A DNA stretch of 64,000 nt from Stentor roeselii (GCA_006503475.1 RSEH01000250.1:1-64000), one strand, 5' to 3'; positions 9,713 to 19,955 are shown, counted from the first letter of the stretch. Notes: a model not told the origin generated them from the sequence alone. Made by a program: numbers and translations.

Positions 9713-10241
9713 TTATATTAATATATAGTGTTTTTAGATTGGAATAAATACAGATTATTAATAAATCTTTAATCTTTTGGAAGGAAAAATTTAGAAATAA
9801 ATATTTTATTGAATATAAATTGTGAGTTATAAGGATTTATGTTTATATTTCAGTAAGTATATTTTTTTTCTTGATTTATGTGAAGCTTGCTAATTATTCG
9901 AAACTAGTAAGTTTAATTGTGAATTCATTTTACAGTGAGTAAATATGAAAATATGATTTATATAGATAATATTATTTTTCTATTACCCTTCATACTTCTA
10001 CTTTTATAGTAAGAAAAACTTAAAGTTATTAAATCATAATTAGAATATTTTATACATTTATTTAATTCAATAAGACTTCGGCCTAATCCTTTACTTTTCA
10101 AAGAGTTCGATTCTCTAAATTCTATTCCAATCCATGATCCCTTAAATTCCGAATCACATCCTTGATAAAAATCAAGCCTCTGAATTCGAAAACTTCCCAC
10201 TTTTTAAAACCTATTCTAAAAATCCATTATAAGAAATATTA
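9713..10241. other. Divergent spacer, 529 bp, with possible GNAT relic
   Basis: Very AT-rich spacer between two divergent genes, expected to hold both promoters. The minus strand at 9958-10200 is open for 80 codons without an ATG. It contains SNSLKSKGLGRSLIELN, which resembles GNAT motif A (RxxGxGRxLIE) and sits next to a real GNAT gene. It may be a fragment of a duplicated acetyltransferase; the match is short and could be chance. Confidence 0.3.
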
Positions 10242-12119
10242 ATGAAAGAGTTCCTGAGTCAACCAGATGAATTTTCTCCTTATTGGAGATTCAGGTGCAT
10301 CCTTCGTCCTGAAAGTATTCCTCGTTTCATTTGGGAACTATTAGTGGCAATAAATCTGTTGGTTTTAGCTTTTCTAACACCCTACTTAGAATCATTTGAA
10401 AGCACTAACACCAATCTCTACAAAATAGAAGAGTTCTTGTCAGTCTCTGTCTTTTCCATCGACATTCTTCTAAATCTAAACACAGGCTACTATGAAAAAG
10501 GTGATGTTATTATCGACAGATTAAAAATAATAAAAAACTACTGCCAGTTCTGGTTCTGGTTCGATTCAACAACAACGATTCCCTACAGTTTGTTGATTCC
10601 TGACACAGTAAAGCAGAAATATTCAATTTTAATCGCTCTTTTAAAAATGATAAAACTTTTAAGACTAGTGCGACTTCAGATGGTGCTTTACAGGATTGAA
10701 GACCAGATATTTAACGAGAAGTTCATTTATTTGATGATGATTTTCAAGTTACTTTTATATCTTTTCATTATCGGACATTTTTTCGCTTGTTTGATGTTCT
10801 CAGTGAGTAACTCTCAACTTCAGCCAGATTCTTTTATTTCCGCGATTTTGAACAAATCAGGAAATGCTGACTTGGAAGTCTCAGAGATTTATGTGAGTTC
10901 GCTTTACTGGGCTTTTACTACAATGGCTTCAGTGGGGTACGGAGACATTTCACCACAAAATACAAATGAAAGACTTACTGGGGTATTTATCATGTTTTGT
11001 TCTTCAATCACTTTCGGCATTATCATCGGAAACATTGGGAATATCATGGAAAAATACACGATGAAAGAAACTGTTAGAAGAGAAATCCTTGTAAATTTTA
11101 ACCACTTCATGAAATTCCATAACTTAAAAAAAGATCTTCGAAATAAAGTCAGAATGTACGTCGATTACGCTTTTCATTACGAGAAATACTCAGAAGAAGT
11201 CCTCAACTCAATCATTTCAACCCTTTCCCAGCCTCTTCAAGAAGAAATTCTTCTAAAAACAAACGGCAACATCTTAAAAACCTGTAAAACTTTCACTATT
11301 TTTCCCTCTTCAATGATCACAAAATTCGCGAAACTTTTATTTGTGAAGGTTTTTCTTCCTCTTGACAACATCATTAGAGAGACTCAGACTCCACAAGGGA
11401 TGTTTTTCATTGTCAAGGGAAAAGTCGAGGTAGTAGATTTTTCGACTTCTAAGAGAATTATAGAGCTAGGCAGAAGAGACACTTTCGGAGAGATTGGCTT
11501 GTTTACGAAGCAACCTTGTGTATCTTCTATTTACAGTCGGGACTACTGCGAGACCCTCTTTTTGGCTTTAGTTGACTTTGAAGAGTATCTCAAAGTTTTT
11601 CCTTCGATCGGAGAAAAATTAGAAGAAATTCGGAAAAGTTGTTGTGATGGGAACTACTCCGCTTTACTTATTTCTTGTTACTCGTGCTTACAAATAGGAC
11701 ATATCGCTAAAAATTGTCAGGCAATTGTGAGTGATGAGATGATTAAAAGTAACTGGATTCAAAGAAACAGGCTTTCTAAAAACGTGAACCCTTGTGATAG
11801 GAAATACAAAGTTTTTCAAAGAAAGGTCAAAAAAGTGGAAAGATATGATTATAGTGCGAAAAATGTCCTGGGAAGGAAAAGAAAAATCAAGGAACAGTTT
11901 TATAATGGAGCTTTGGCGAAGAACTTGAAAAGGTATTTTCAGAATAATATCAAGAATGGCGATTATTTGATGTATACTGAGGAATCGTGTGTTGACACTT
12001 ATAGTGTTGCCTGTAATGGTAAAATGTATAAGAAAATACTTACTAGTTCTGATGAGTTTAGTGACTGTGAAGATAGAACTCCCAGTTTCAGGTCGATGAA
12101 GTTCAATTTTCCTAAGTGA
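10242..12119 (+). CDS. CNG/HCN-type K+ channel with CCHC zinc knuckle, 625 aa (paralogue 1)
   Basis: A six-helix voltage-gated-like channel. The N-terminal HCN-like start (FRCILRPESIPRFIWELLV) leads to S1-S5, then the pore with K+ filter SVGYGD (residues 230-235), S6, a C-linker, and a cyclic-nucleotide-binding fold (about 365-470, FGEIGLFTKQPCVSSI). The phosphate-binding Arg usual in CNBDs (PRxAxV) is replaced by CVSS, so nucleotide binding is doubtful. Directly after the CNBD lies a perfect C-x2-C-x4-H-x4-C knuckle, CYSCLQIGHIAKNC (479-492), followed by a basic tail. S4 is poor in regular Arg (LKMIKLLRLVRLQMVLYRIE). It sits in tandem with the next channel. Known: eag/HCN-like channels are abundant in ciliates. 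Inferred: K+ selectivity and a nucleic-acid- or protein-binding tail. Confidence 0.93.
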   Translation: MKEFLSQPDEFSPYWRFRCILRPESIPRFIWELLVAINLLVLAFLTPYLESFESTNTNLYKIEEFLSVSVFSIDILLNLNTGYYEKGDVIIDRLKIIKNYCQFWFWFDSTTTIPYSLLIPDTVKQKYSILIALLKMIKLLRLVRLQMVLYRIEDQIFNEKFIYLMMIFKLLLYLFIIGHFFACLMFSVSNSQLQPDSFISAILNKSGNADLEVSEIYVSSLYWAFTTMASVGYGDISPQNTNERLTGVFIMFCSSITFGIIIGNIGNIMEKYTMKETVRREILVNFNHFMKFHNLKKDLRNKVRMYVDYAFHYEKYSEEVLNSIISTLSQPLQEEILLKTNGNILKTCKTFTIFPSSMITKFAKLLFVKVFLPLDNIIRETQTPQGMFFIVKGKVEVVDFSTSKRIIELGRRDTFGEIGLFTKQPCVSSIYSRDYCETLFLALVDFEEYLKVFPSIGEKLEEIRKSCCDGNYSALLISCYSCLQIGHIAKNCQAIVSDEMIKSNWIQRNRLSKNVNPCDRKYKVFQRKVKKVERYDYSAKNVLGRKRKIKEQFYNGALAKNLKRYFQNNIKNGDYLMYTEESCVDTYSVACNGKMYKKILTSSDEFSDCEDRTPSFRSMKFNFPK

Positions 12120-12396
12120 TTCATGTGAAAGACGAATAATAATGTTTATTATTAGAATTACATTTATATTAAGTAAATTAGATGAATTAATTATGAAAAG
12201 GAGGTAAACTTCGAGAATCATTAACATTATTCAAGAATTACGAAATGTTCTGCATATTTTTTTGATAATTGTGAAGATTTAGCATTAATTATCTTTTCTC
12301 TTTAAGGATCATGATAAATTTATTTCTTCTAAAATTCCGCCTCTTTGGTCGAAATCCTTAAATCTTTCCATTCAATGGTTTAATAATTGAGGGTTA

Positions 12397-14268
12397 ATGA
12401 ATGCAATCTTAAAAAAACAAGCAAAAATCCAGAGTCTCAGCAAATTATTCCTCATCCGTCCAGAAGGAACATTAAAGTTTTCATGGGACCTGTTCATGCT
12501 TTTAATATTGATAATTTTAGGAGTGTTAATTCCTTATATTCTTGCCTTTGAAGACGAAGGATCGACCTTGATGACTTCAATAGACATAGCGACTCTGATT
12601 CTTTTTACTTTAGACATAGTGCTGACATTCAACACATCATATTACGAAGAAGGCAACCTGATTGAAGACCGAAGAAAGATAATGAAAAACTATCTAAAAT
12701 TCTGGTTCTGGGTTGACCTAACATCAATACTTCCAATAAGCTTCATTATGAGTACTACAAATCTTCAAAATACTAATGGCCTTGTTCTTTCATTCAGGAT
12801 CCTCAAGCTCTCCAAGTTAATCAGACTTATCCGAATCGCTAAACTCGACCAACTAGTTTTTCGAGTTGAAGAAACACTTACAAGTAACGCTTCAGTTATC
12901 ATTCTTCGTTGTTTAAAATACTGTTTTTTCCTGTTTTTTGTTGCTAATCTTTTCGCTTGTTCTATGTTCGCCACTAGCTCTTCAGATAACAGCCCTTGTA
13001 GCTTTTTAAACCTGATTCTTGACAAAAACAATGAGAAAAATATGGAAAACTTTGAAATTTACATTAACTGTCTATATTGGGCTTTTGTTACAATGGCTAG
13101 TGTCGGTTATGGAGACTTCAGCCCACAGTCAACATCTGAAAGGCTTTTAGGAATTTTTATCATGTTTGGGTCTTCAGGGACTTTTGGAGTGCTTTTAGGA
13201 CTATTAAGCAGCTTCATCGACAAACAAGCAGAAAAAGATGAAGAGTATAGAAAAACAATGATTTCACTAAATAAGTTTTTCAAACAAAACAAAATAAATG
13301 AAAAAGTCAGATCAAAGTGCAGAAATTTCCTTGAATACACCTCGAATCATGACTTCAAATCCCACGAATACGTTTTAAAAATACTTGAAACCCTTCCTGA
13401 AAGCCTCCAAGCAGAAATCATGCAATATTCAGATTCAATCATCGTCTCCAAGTCAAACCTCTTCAGTTTCATATCAAATGACGAAATAAAAAGCATCTGT
13501 CGATTACTTCACATAAAAATTTTCTATCATAAAGACCTGATCATTCAAGAAAAAGAGAAACCAAAGGCAATTTTTTTTCTAAGAAAAGGTTTTGCAAATA
13601 TTTTAGACATAACCAGTCGAAGTCAGGTCTGCACTTTAAAGTCAGGAGAGCATTTCGGCGAAATCGGTTTTTTTACAGGAGAAAGTTGTGTTTCTTCAGT
13701 TATTTCTGATGGTTTTTCTGAAGCTTTAGTCCTAAAACTTAAAAGTTTCGAGAAATTTGCTGAAAAAAACCTGAAAGTTCTGGGAAATTTAGAAAGAATT
13801 AAAGAAGAAACGAAAGATGGGGACTTGAGTTGTTTAGGGATTAGGTGTTATTTGTGTTTGAAAATTGGACATGTTGCTGTTAGATGTAAAGATGTTAGAA
13901 AATTTGATGAGACTAAAAAAATTTGGCTTAGACGCAAGATTAACTCGAAGATGATCAATCCGAGTATTAAGAGAATGGAAAAAGTGCAGAGGATTAAGCC
14001 TTTTGAGTATTTTCGTGTTTTTAAAGGCAGAAATGTTATGGGGAAGAAGAGAAAAGCTTGGCAGGTATTTAAAACTGACTCTAAACTAAAAAGTTTAGTC
14101 AAGTTCTTTTATAATGAGTATAAAAGCTGGAGGGAAGAAGGAGAAAGTGATGCATCTTTTTCTTTGATGAGTTATGAGTCTTGGAGAAGTAATGAGAGTG
14201 AAATGAAGATTAAGGAAACGATTAATATGATTTTAGATGATTCTGATGAGGAGATAAAAGAGTCTTGA
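12397..14268 (+). CDS. CNG/HCN-type K+ channel with CCHC zinc knuckle, 623 aa (paralogue 2)
   Basis: A tandem duplicate of the preceding gene with the same order: LIRPEGTLKFSWDLFMLLI start, six membrane helices, K+ filter SVGYGD (235-240), C-linker, CNBD-like fold (FGEIGFFTGESCVSSV, again without the ligand Arg), then knuckle CYLCLKIGHVAVRC (484-497) and a basic tail ending in an acidic stretch. Filter, knuckle spacing and tail register match paralogue 1, although much of the remaining sequence has diverged, so the duplication is not recent. The spacer of 277 bp between the two is AT-rich. Like its neighbour it is probably K+ selective; whether it is nucleotide-regulated is open. Confidence 0.93.
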   Translation: MNAILKKQAKIQSLSKLFLIRPEGTLKFSWDLFMLLILIILGVLIPYILAFEDEGSTLMTSIDIATLILFTLDIVLTFNTSYYEEGNLIEDRRKIMKNYLKFWFWVDLTSILPISFIMSTTNLQNTNGLVLSFRILKLSKLIRLIRIAKLDQLVFRVEETLTSNASVIILRCLKYCFFLFFVANLFACSMFATSSSDNSPCSFLNLILDKNNEKNMENFEIYINCLYWAFVTMASVGYGDFSPQSTSERLLGIFIMFGSSGTFGVLLGLLSSFIDKQAEKDEEYRKTMISLNKFFKQNKINEKVRSKCRNFLEYTSNHDFKSHEYVLKILETLPESLQAEIMQYSDSIIVSKSNLFSFISNDEIKSICRLLHIKIFYHKDLIIQEKEKPKAIFFLRKGFANILDITSRSQVCTLKSGEHFGEIGFFTGESCVSSVISDGFSEALVLKLKSFEKFAEKNLKVLGNLERIKEETKDGDLSCLGIRCYLCLKIGHVAVRCKDVRKFDETKKIWLRRKINSKMINPSIKRMEKVQRIKPFEYFRVFKGRNVMGKKRKAWQVFKTDSKLKSLVKFFYNEYKSWREEGESDASFSLMSYESWRSNESEMKIKETINMILDDSDEEIKES

Positions 14269-14560
14269 TAAAATTTGTAATATTTATTATTGTATTAAAC
14301 TACGTTTTTCAATATAAGAATTTCTATAAAATAATCATCATTCAACACAAATTACAAATTTTCAAACTAAAACCTTCTGAAATTTTATAAAATTCATTAA
14401 TTATCATAGTCTAAAAATCTTCAACATTTCTAAATCTCCAAAAAAACCTCATAAATCACCCTTCCCAAAGCCTCCCAAATTCCAAAATAATCCTCTTACT
14501 TTTAAAATTCTAAACCTTTTAAATCTAATTTTTATTTTATTAAAGTGGGGGGCCATAAAT

Positions 14561-15133
14561 ATGGAGTTATCTAAAAAACCTAAAAAACCAAAAGAAATAA
14601 CTCAGTATAAAAACATCATCCTTCGTAAAGAACAATACTCAATCAACGACTCAATCTCAATTCTAGAAAAAAACGAAAAGATAGGCTTCGGAAAAATCAC
14701 CGACATCTGGCAAGACAAAAGCACATCCAAATCATTTGCAACAATTACCTGGTACTACCTTCCAGAAGAAGTCTTCAAAAAAGTTCCAGATTTCATCTCA
14801 GAAGCAGAACTTTTCGAGTCAACGAACACACAAGACATCCCAATCGAGTCAATAATCGAAAAAGTAGAAGTCCTTTCTTTTTCAGCCTATCATTCAATGG
14901 ACGAGGTAGAAAGCAGCACATATTTTTCAAGAGCTTTATACAAGCACAAGTCAAACACCGTTGTTCCTCTTCTTTCAACATGGAAAAGAGTTTGTTACTG
15001 TGAGTCCATCTTGAACCCTGACCTGATTTACAACAAATGTGACGGGTGCTCGAGTTACTTTCACTTTGAATGCTGTGACTTTAAAAGTTCTTCAGAAGAC
15101 TCTTGGCTGTGCAGATCTTGCATCACTAATTAA
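14561..15133 (+). CDS. BAH-PHD chromatin reader, 190 aa
   Basis: Residues about 20-130 read as a BAH domain (DSISILEKNEKIGFGKITDIW, then ATITWYYLPEEV and SALYKHKS-like YFSRALYKHKSNTVVP). Residues 143-188 form a PHD finger with the C4HC3 pattern (VCYCESILNPDLIYNKCDGC, YFHFECC, SWLCRSC). The BAH-PHD order matches plant EBS/SHL histone-methyl-lysine readers, which are about the same size. The expected role is recognition of a methylated H3 tail in the nucleus. No catalytic domain is present. The start follows a CCATAAATATG context. The stop is 9 bases from the convergent ankyrin gene. Confidence 0.88.
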   Translation: MELSKKPKKPKEITQYKNIILRKEQYSINDSISILEKNEKIGFGKITDIWQDKSTSKSFATITWYYLPEEVFKKVPDFISEAELFESTNTQDIPIESIIEKVEVLSFSAYHSMDEVESSTYFSRALYKHKSNTVVPLLSTWKRVCYCESILNPDLIYNKCDGCSSYFHFECCDFKSSSEDSWLCRSCITN

Positions 15134-15142
15134 TTATTACGG

Positions 15143-16135
15143 TTAAAAATCAAAGTGTTTTAAAAACTTTTTACGTAGTTCTGAGATATTTTTTCCGACA
15201 ACTTCATTTTTGACATCCATAATCATCTCCTGGATCTTTCTTTTCACCTTCTTTCTCATCACTTGGACCAGCCTTGCTTTGATTTTCTTGCCAATTCCTT
15301 CAACAGCATCCAAATAAGCACCTTTAAAAACTTCATTCAAGTCTATTCGTGCTGGTTGGGTCTTAGAAACATTTAAAACTAACAAGTCAAGTTCATTTTG
15401 AAAGCTGATCCAATGAGCAAGACTCCAGTTTTCAATTGATTTTTTAATGTAAACCTGAGACTCTTCACACTGATTAAAAATCTCATTTTTCAAAAAGCCT
15501 TCATTTCTAGCAGCAAGACTATTTGCAAGTTCTCCAACTTTCCCTTCAACCTCTTTCATGATTTTTCCTCCAATTTTCGATTTTTTCCATTCTTTTTCAT
15601 CAAAAGTAGCGAAAAGTCTTCCAAAAAAAGGTGCACTTTTTGATCTGTTTTTTTTTACGAATTTTTTATTTCGAGTTTTTTGAAGTTCAGTGATAATTTC
15701 AAGGTTTTTCGCCCTGTTTACAGCTTTTTTGCCGAAGCGGTCTTCAAGTCGAGGGTCGGCACCTGCTTGAAGGAGTTTTTCGACGATGTCGAAAAAGTTT
15801 AAGCGACTTGCAATGATGAGAGGAGTTGTGCCTGCCTGGTCCTGGACGTTGACTTCTGCTTTGAACTTTAAGAGAAGGTCGACACAACTGGAATTTCCGA
15901 AAAGACAAGCGTGATGAAGAGGCCGCTGAAGGCTCTAAGTTGTTAGTACGTGATTTTTCGAGTTGGGACTCGCACCTTTAGAGAGAAGGTATTCGGCAAC
16001 TTGTTTGTGACCTTTTTTCACTGATAACGCAAGACCGGTGTTGCCGTAGAAGTCTTTTGAATCGATTTCGAAGAGTACGGCGAAATATTTTACTTTAGAG
16101 AGATCACCTTCTAAACATGATGATAGAAGATTCAT
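15143..16135 (-). CDS. Ankyrin-repeat protein, 325 aa, one 15-nt intron
   Basis: Exon 1 (16135-15950) starts MNLLSSCLEGDLSKVKYFAV and holds two ankyrin repeats (YGNTGLALSVKKGHKQVAEY, SKGASPNSKNH). Splicing 15949-15935 joins it in frame to SLQRPLHHACLFGNSSCVDL and TTPLIIASRLNFFDIVEKL, the third and fourth repeats. After residue about 150 the protein turns basic and then helical (EVEGKVGELANSLAARNEG, RLVQVMRKKVKRKIQEM), perhaps a coiled coil. It is a generic protein-interaction adaptor; partner unknown. Without splicing the protein would end inside a repeat, which supports the intron. Confidence 0.87.
15935..15949 (-). other. 15-nt intron
   Basis: GTACTAACAACTTAG on the minus strand, phase 0, in-frame TAG if retained. 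A is at position 10. The CTAAC around the A resembles the yeast branch-point consensus. Confidence 0.92.
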
Positions 16136-16184
16136 TTTTCATTAGATGATTAGTTTTATTGTTTTGGTTAGAAGTAAAGAGTAC

Positions 16185-16874
16185 TTAAAATAGTGATTTA
16201 TTTAAACTTCGTTTTGTGGAAACTATCTCTGATAATATCTTCATCCTTACCTCCTGTTCTTTCCCTAAAGTATCGATTCTTGACTTGAATTTATTCCCCA
16301 GTGGCTTGTCAACTACTTCAACGGTTTTAAAATCATTTTCTACTTTCAGGTCATTATAATCTTTATGCACACCGAATTTAGTCTTAGGAATATCAGGAAC
16401 GATTAATTTTTTAACCTTTTCTGGAGACTTCCTCTTAATTTCCTTTAAATTTCTCGAAACCAACTCATCTAAAAAACTTTCGCAAACATGACTCTTTCCA
16501 CGTGTTTCAGGTTTTTCTTTCTGAAATTCAAGTTCAGTGCTTTTAATAAGTCTATTTTTTCTTTTCTTCTTGAAATACATCTGGTCTTGAATGATCCTTT
16601 CAATGTCAGTCATTTCGACCTCTTCACTACTTTCAGTAGTGTTGACAGAGCGGCTTGAGTTGATTATGGGCAAAGCGACCTCTTGAAGTGAATTTGGAGT
16701 CAAACTTGAGTTGATTCTGCCGAGATTTGACTTTTTGGAGGAAGATGTTGAGAATATTGAAAAACGCGGCTTTGTGATCATTGGAGAGATCTGAGGAAGG
16801 TGAAGTGATGGGTGCATTGGGGGCTTTGATTGCTTGGATTGAGAGGGGTCTAGTGGCTGGTCAGTTTTTTGCAT
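16185..16874 (-). CDS. Basic, disordered protein, 229 aa, unknown
   Basis: I do not recognise it. It is Ser/Pro-rich at the N-terminus (QSKQSKPPMHPSLHLPQISP), has a Ser-rich segment and then Lys/Glu-rich, probably helical parts (EMTDIERIIQDQMYFKKKRK, SRNLKEIKRKSPEKVKKLIV). There are no membrane helices, signal peptide or known domain. It lies 49 bases upstream of the ankyrin gene on the same strand. Coding quality is good (A/T-ending codons, normal composition), so the gene is probably real. Confidence 0.68.
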   Translation of the reverse strand: MQKTDQPLDPSQSKQSKPPMHPSLHLPQISPMITKPRFSIFSTSSSKKSNLGRINSSLTPNSLQEVALPIINSSRSVNTTESSEEVEMTDIERIIQDQMYFKKKRKNRLIKSTELEFQKEKPETRGKSHVCESFLDELVSRNLKEIKRKSPEKVKKLIVPDIPKTKFGVHKDYNDLKVENDFKTVEVVDKPLGNKFKSRIDTLGKEQEVRMKILSEIVSTKRSLNKSLF

Positions 16875-17069
16875 GAATTATTTATGATGTGATCGGTTAA
16901 ATATGTTAGGGATTATAGACCCTCTTTTAGAAATTTTTTAATTTTGGTTGAATTTGGAGAAGTTGTTAAATTTTCTTTAAAATTGATGATTTTTTGAAGA
17001 GTTGAGGATTAAAGATTTTTCCATTTACTTATTAGTCTTGTAAAGAAGGTATATTCAAGGAATTATTTA

Positions 17070-18761
17070 CTAATACTCATTTTTCGACCTTATTGTTATT
17101 TCATTCAGGTTGAATCTTGCTCGGGATGGCTGAATTCGATTAAAATCGCCTGAGCTCTGATTAGGGTTGAAGTCACCACCTGGATTATTGTTAACACCCT
17201 GGACTCGATTAGAATTTCCTGGAATTTGATTAGCTCTACTTGAACTAGGATGAGAATCAGCAGCAAAGCTATAGTTAAAAGGTTGATTCGGTTTTAAATA
17301 GCTCATACCCCCAGTGAAGTTATTATGAATAGGTCGATTCGCATTTACATTTAAATTTTCTTCTACAACAGGAAAATTTGCTGTTTTTTCGAGACCTTTT
17401 TGATGATTTTCACTTGACTTGGGAGTGGAATTATCATAAAAAGTGAAAACAGCAGGTCTTGGCTTTTTGATAGGTTTCAAATCTCCTTCTTTATCATCAG
17501 AAGATCTTGCATCAGTTCCTCGGGTGTTGGCTTTTTTTACATCAAAATCATTAGGTTTGAAGGTCTTTTCAAATCCTTTTCCATTGTCTTTAGTTTTAAT
17601 CAGCTCCAACGATGAGCCGTTTAAATCTTCTTCAACAGGAGCAGGAAGGTTTGAAGTAGCATGAACTTGACTAGTGACTGAAATTTTCATCACCTTATAG
17701 TCAAGGTAAGACCTGATAGCAAATAACGAAAGTCCAACCACAAACAGAAAAATGCTTATTAAGTCAATTGCCAGGTCAGGAATTGCACTGTATTCATAAA
17801 AAACAGGCAAAAATAAGAAGACTATCTCGATGACTTGAATTAAATGAACAAAAAGTCCGTGTCTTGTTAAAGTAAACGGCCGGATAGACACCACATAAGA
17901 GACTAAATAAGAAATACAGTTGATTAAATTCAAAATTGACACAACCACTGGAGCTGAATATCTTTTTGACTCAGCAAAGACTAAAATGCAAGAGTGGATC
18001 AAGACTCTCAATAGTAACAATGGGTAAAAGTAGTAAAAGTAGTACTCTTTATCTAGCAAAAAGTCCTCTTTCATACAAGCCACTAAAAATAACTCATGTT
18101 TTTCTTGGTAGATGAAAAAACATTGCAGACCCAAAAGCAAAAAAATCAGAAACAAATAAAAAATCGCTAACAAAGACCCGGCAATATCAATCGTGCTAGA
18201 AAAGCTTAACTATGTAAAAAATACCTCAGAAAGCTGAGCGAAAGCTGATAAACTTAAGTCACTTGCTGAGCAGTAAGCTAGAAACACCCAAAACGATAAG
18301 ATTTTCTGACGTTTTTCTTTAAATAATGCAAAAAAACCGAGCCAGATTAGGATTAAACCGCTTATTAAGCAAAGATATGCAAAACTATTACATGCGAAGT
18401 TATCAGACTCAAAACCAAGAAGGACCCAGATGTGACTCGTTTTTGAACATGACAGAAACTCTGAAGGGTCCTGCGCTTTTGAATAAGTTTTCCACATCTT
18501 TTGAAAGAAAGGTGAATGCTCGAAGTTTATCAGTGCTGAAAACCTGCAAAACTGTGTAAAGATGAAGATTTGGGAAACTAGCATTAAGGAACCTGGAGAA
18601 CTATACTTGGAGTATCCGATTAAAGCGTAACACAAAAGCATAAAAATTGTTATTCCAATGTAGGTGTAACCAATTATTTCTCCTGTGGGGCTTGATATGC
18701 CTGACGCGGTTGTTGGTGTGATTTTTATGAGTAGTAAGGGGAAGAGTTTAACAACCATCAT
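17070..18761 (-). CDS. Multi-pass membrane protein with disordered tail, 558 aa, one 15-nt intron
   Basis: Exon 1 (18761-18225) encodes several membrane helices (YTYIGITIFMLLCYALIGY, FAYLCLISGLILIWLGFFAL). Splicing 18224-18210 continues in frame into LSFSSTIDIAGSLLAIFYL and at least five more helices (for example LLLLRVLIHSCILVFAESKR, YLVSYVVSIRPFTL, DLAIDLISIFLFVVGLSLF). The last 170 residues are hydrophilic and end in Asn/Pro/Ser-rich imperfect repeats (GDFNPNQSSGDFNRIQPS). The arrangement resembles membrane modules common in ciliate receptor-like proteins, but no motif fixes the family. Confidence 0.8.
18210..18224 (-). other. 15-nt intron
   Basis: GTATTTTTTACATAG on the minus strand, phase 0, in-frame TAG if retained. 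A is at position 10. Confidence 0.9.
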
Positions 18762-18971
18762 TTTTTATGGTGATTTGAAATATTAGTTCATTCTTTGTTG
18801 ATTGATTTTACTTATGTTTTATATGATTGGAAAAATTCATATTTTTTCGCTAGAAGAGTGATTAAAAGGACTTTATAATTCGAAGTGATTTATAAATCAT
18901 CATGGATTTAAAGGAAAATTATGTATCAATTAATTTGCTTAAGTTATATAATCAATCCGAACAATCACTTA

Positions 18972-19955
18972 TTAAATCCAAACTTTATTAGCATTTAAAT
19001 GAAAAGACTTTTTCTTAGGTACTGGAACTGGTCTGTAAAACGCTGGTCCAGGTTGCTTTAGAGGCTCTTTAATGATTCCCCTGTTACTTTCAGACATAAA
19101 AACCGATCCAGAAACTTGAACTTTTTCTTGAATCGTTTCCAAGTAATAAGCTCCAGGTCCAGGTGTCATGTCTTTGGTTTTTTTTTCTTTTACAGGAGCT
19201 CCAAATCGGTCAATATCGCTTTTCATGAATTGAGAGGATCCTTTCTGGTTTATTGGAGGCAAGAAGCTACTCTGATAATCAGCAGGACCTGGAGTGATTT
19301 CGTTGGGAACTGGCGCGTGAGGGTCGTACAAGTTTATTGGGTAACGTCTAGCCCTTACAGGCATTTTAAAAGCAGCAGAAGGTTTATCACTAGTCAAAAA
19401 CGCTGTTTGAATATTATACTGCCAAGGTGGAGGTGATGTAGAAGCATATTCTCGATATCTTTTTGACTTACTCTTGAAAGGTGAAGAAACCGTGACATTT
19501 GAAGCATTTTGCGAGACATCATAAGATCCAGGAGCAGGCATCTCATCCTGTTTGGGCAGCCTTCCTATGGGCTTCTGAAAGACTGAAGAAACTCCCTGTG
19601 TTGAAAGGTCGCTGTACGTGTAAGACCCAGGGCCAGGGACTGGGGTGTTGTACTGAAATCGTTTGAACCTCGGGGACTTGCTTATAAGACCCCCGTAGCC
19701 CTTGCGACTTAAAGAAGGCGACTCCCCTGCCGTTGAAGACTTGTATTGCCCTGGACCTGGAGGCACTTCTGGCTCTTCCATTGTAGAAAATCTGTCAGTT
19801 GAACTACCGAATCCACCTTTTCTTTCTACTGCACTTAGGATTTGCTCGCTCTTTGTTGGGATTGATGATTGGGTCAAACGGTTGAATGCGTCTACCATTG
19901 GCCCTTTGTAGATCTTTCCTGCGTATTCTTTTCCGGCTTGACGAAAGTTTTCCAT
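18972..19955 (-). CDS. SHIPPO-repeat (STPG/ODF3-type) protein, 327 aa
   Basis: Repeated PGPGxY motifs identify the family: VPPGPGQYKSS, VPGPGSYTYS, MPAPGSYDVS, TPGPADYQSS, TPGPGAYYLE and QPGPAFYRP, spaced by 30-50 residues. Proteins of this type (ODF3/CIMAP, STPGs) bind microtubules of axonemes and basal bodies, several of them inside doublet microtubules. There is no enzymatic domain. The start ATG follows GGTATAAATG. A second protein of this family is encoded at 34924-36159. An axonemal location is inferred from the family and fits a ciliate. Confidence 0.9.
   Translation of the reverse strand: MENFRQAGKEYAGKIYKGPMVDAFNRLTQSSIPTKSEQILSAVERKGGFGSSTDRFSTMEEPEVPPGPGQYKSSTAGESPSLSRKGYGGLISKSPRFKRFQYNTPVPGPGSYTYSDLSTQGVSSVFQKPIGRLPKQDEMPAPGSYDVSQNASNVTVSSPFKSKSKRYREYASTSPPPWQYNIQTAFLTSDKPSAAFKMPVRARRYPINLYDPHAPVPNEITPGPADYQSSFLPPINQKGSSQFMKSDIDRFGAPVKEKKTKDMTPGPGAYYLETIQEKVQVSGSVFMSESNRGIIKEPLKQPGPAFYRPVPVPKKKSFHLNANKVWI

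Noticed and set aside
10090-10120. tRNA-like T-arm (AGAGTTCGATTCTCT)
   Set aside because: No matching acceptor, D or anticodon arms lie upstream or downstream.
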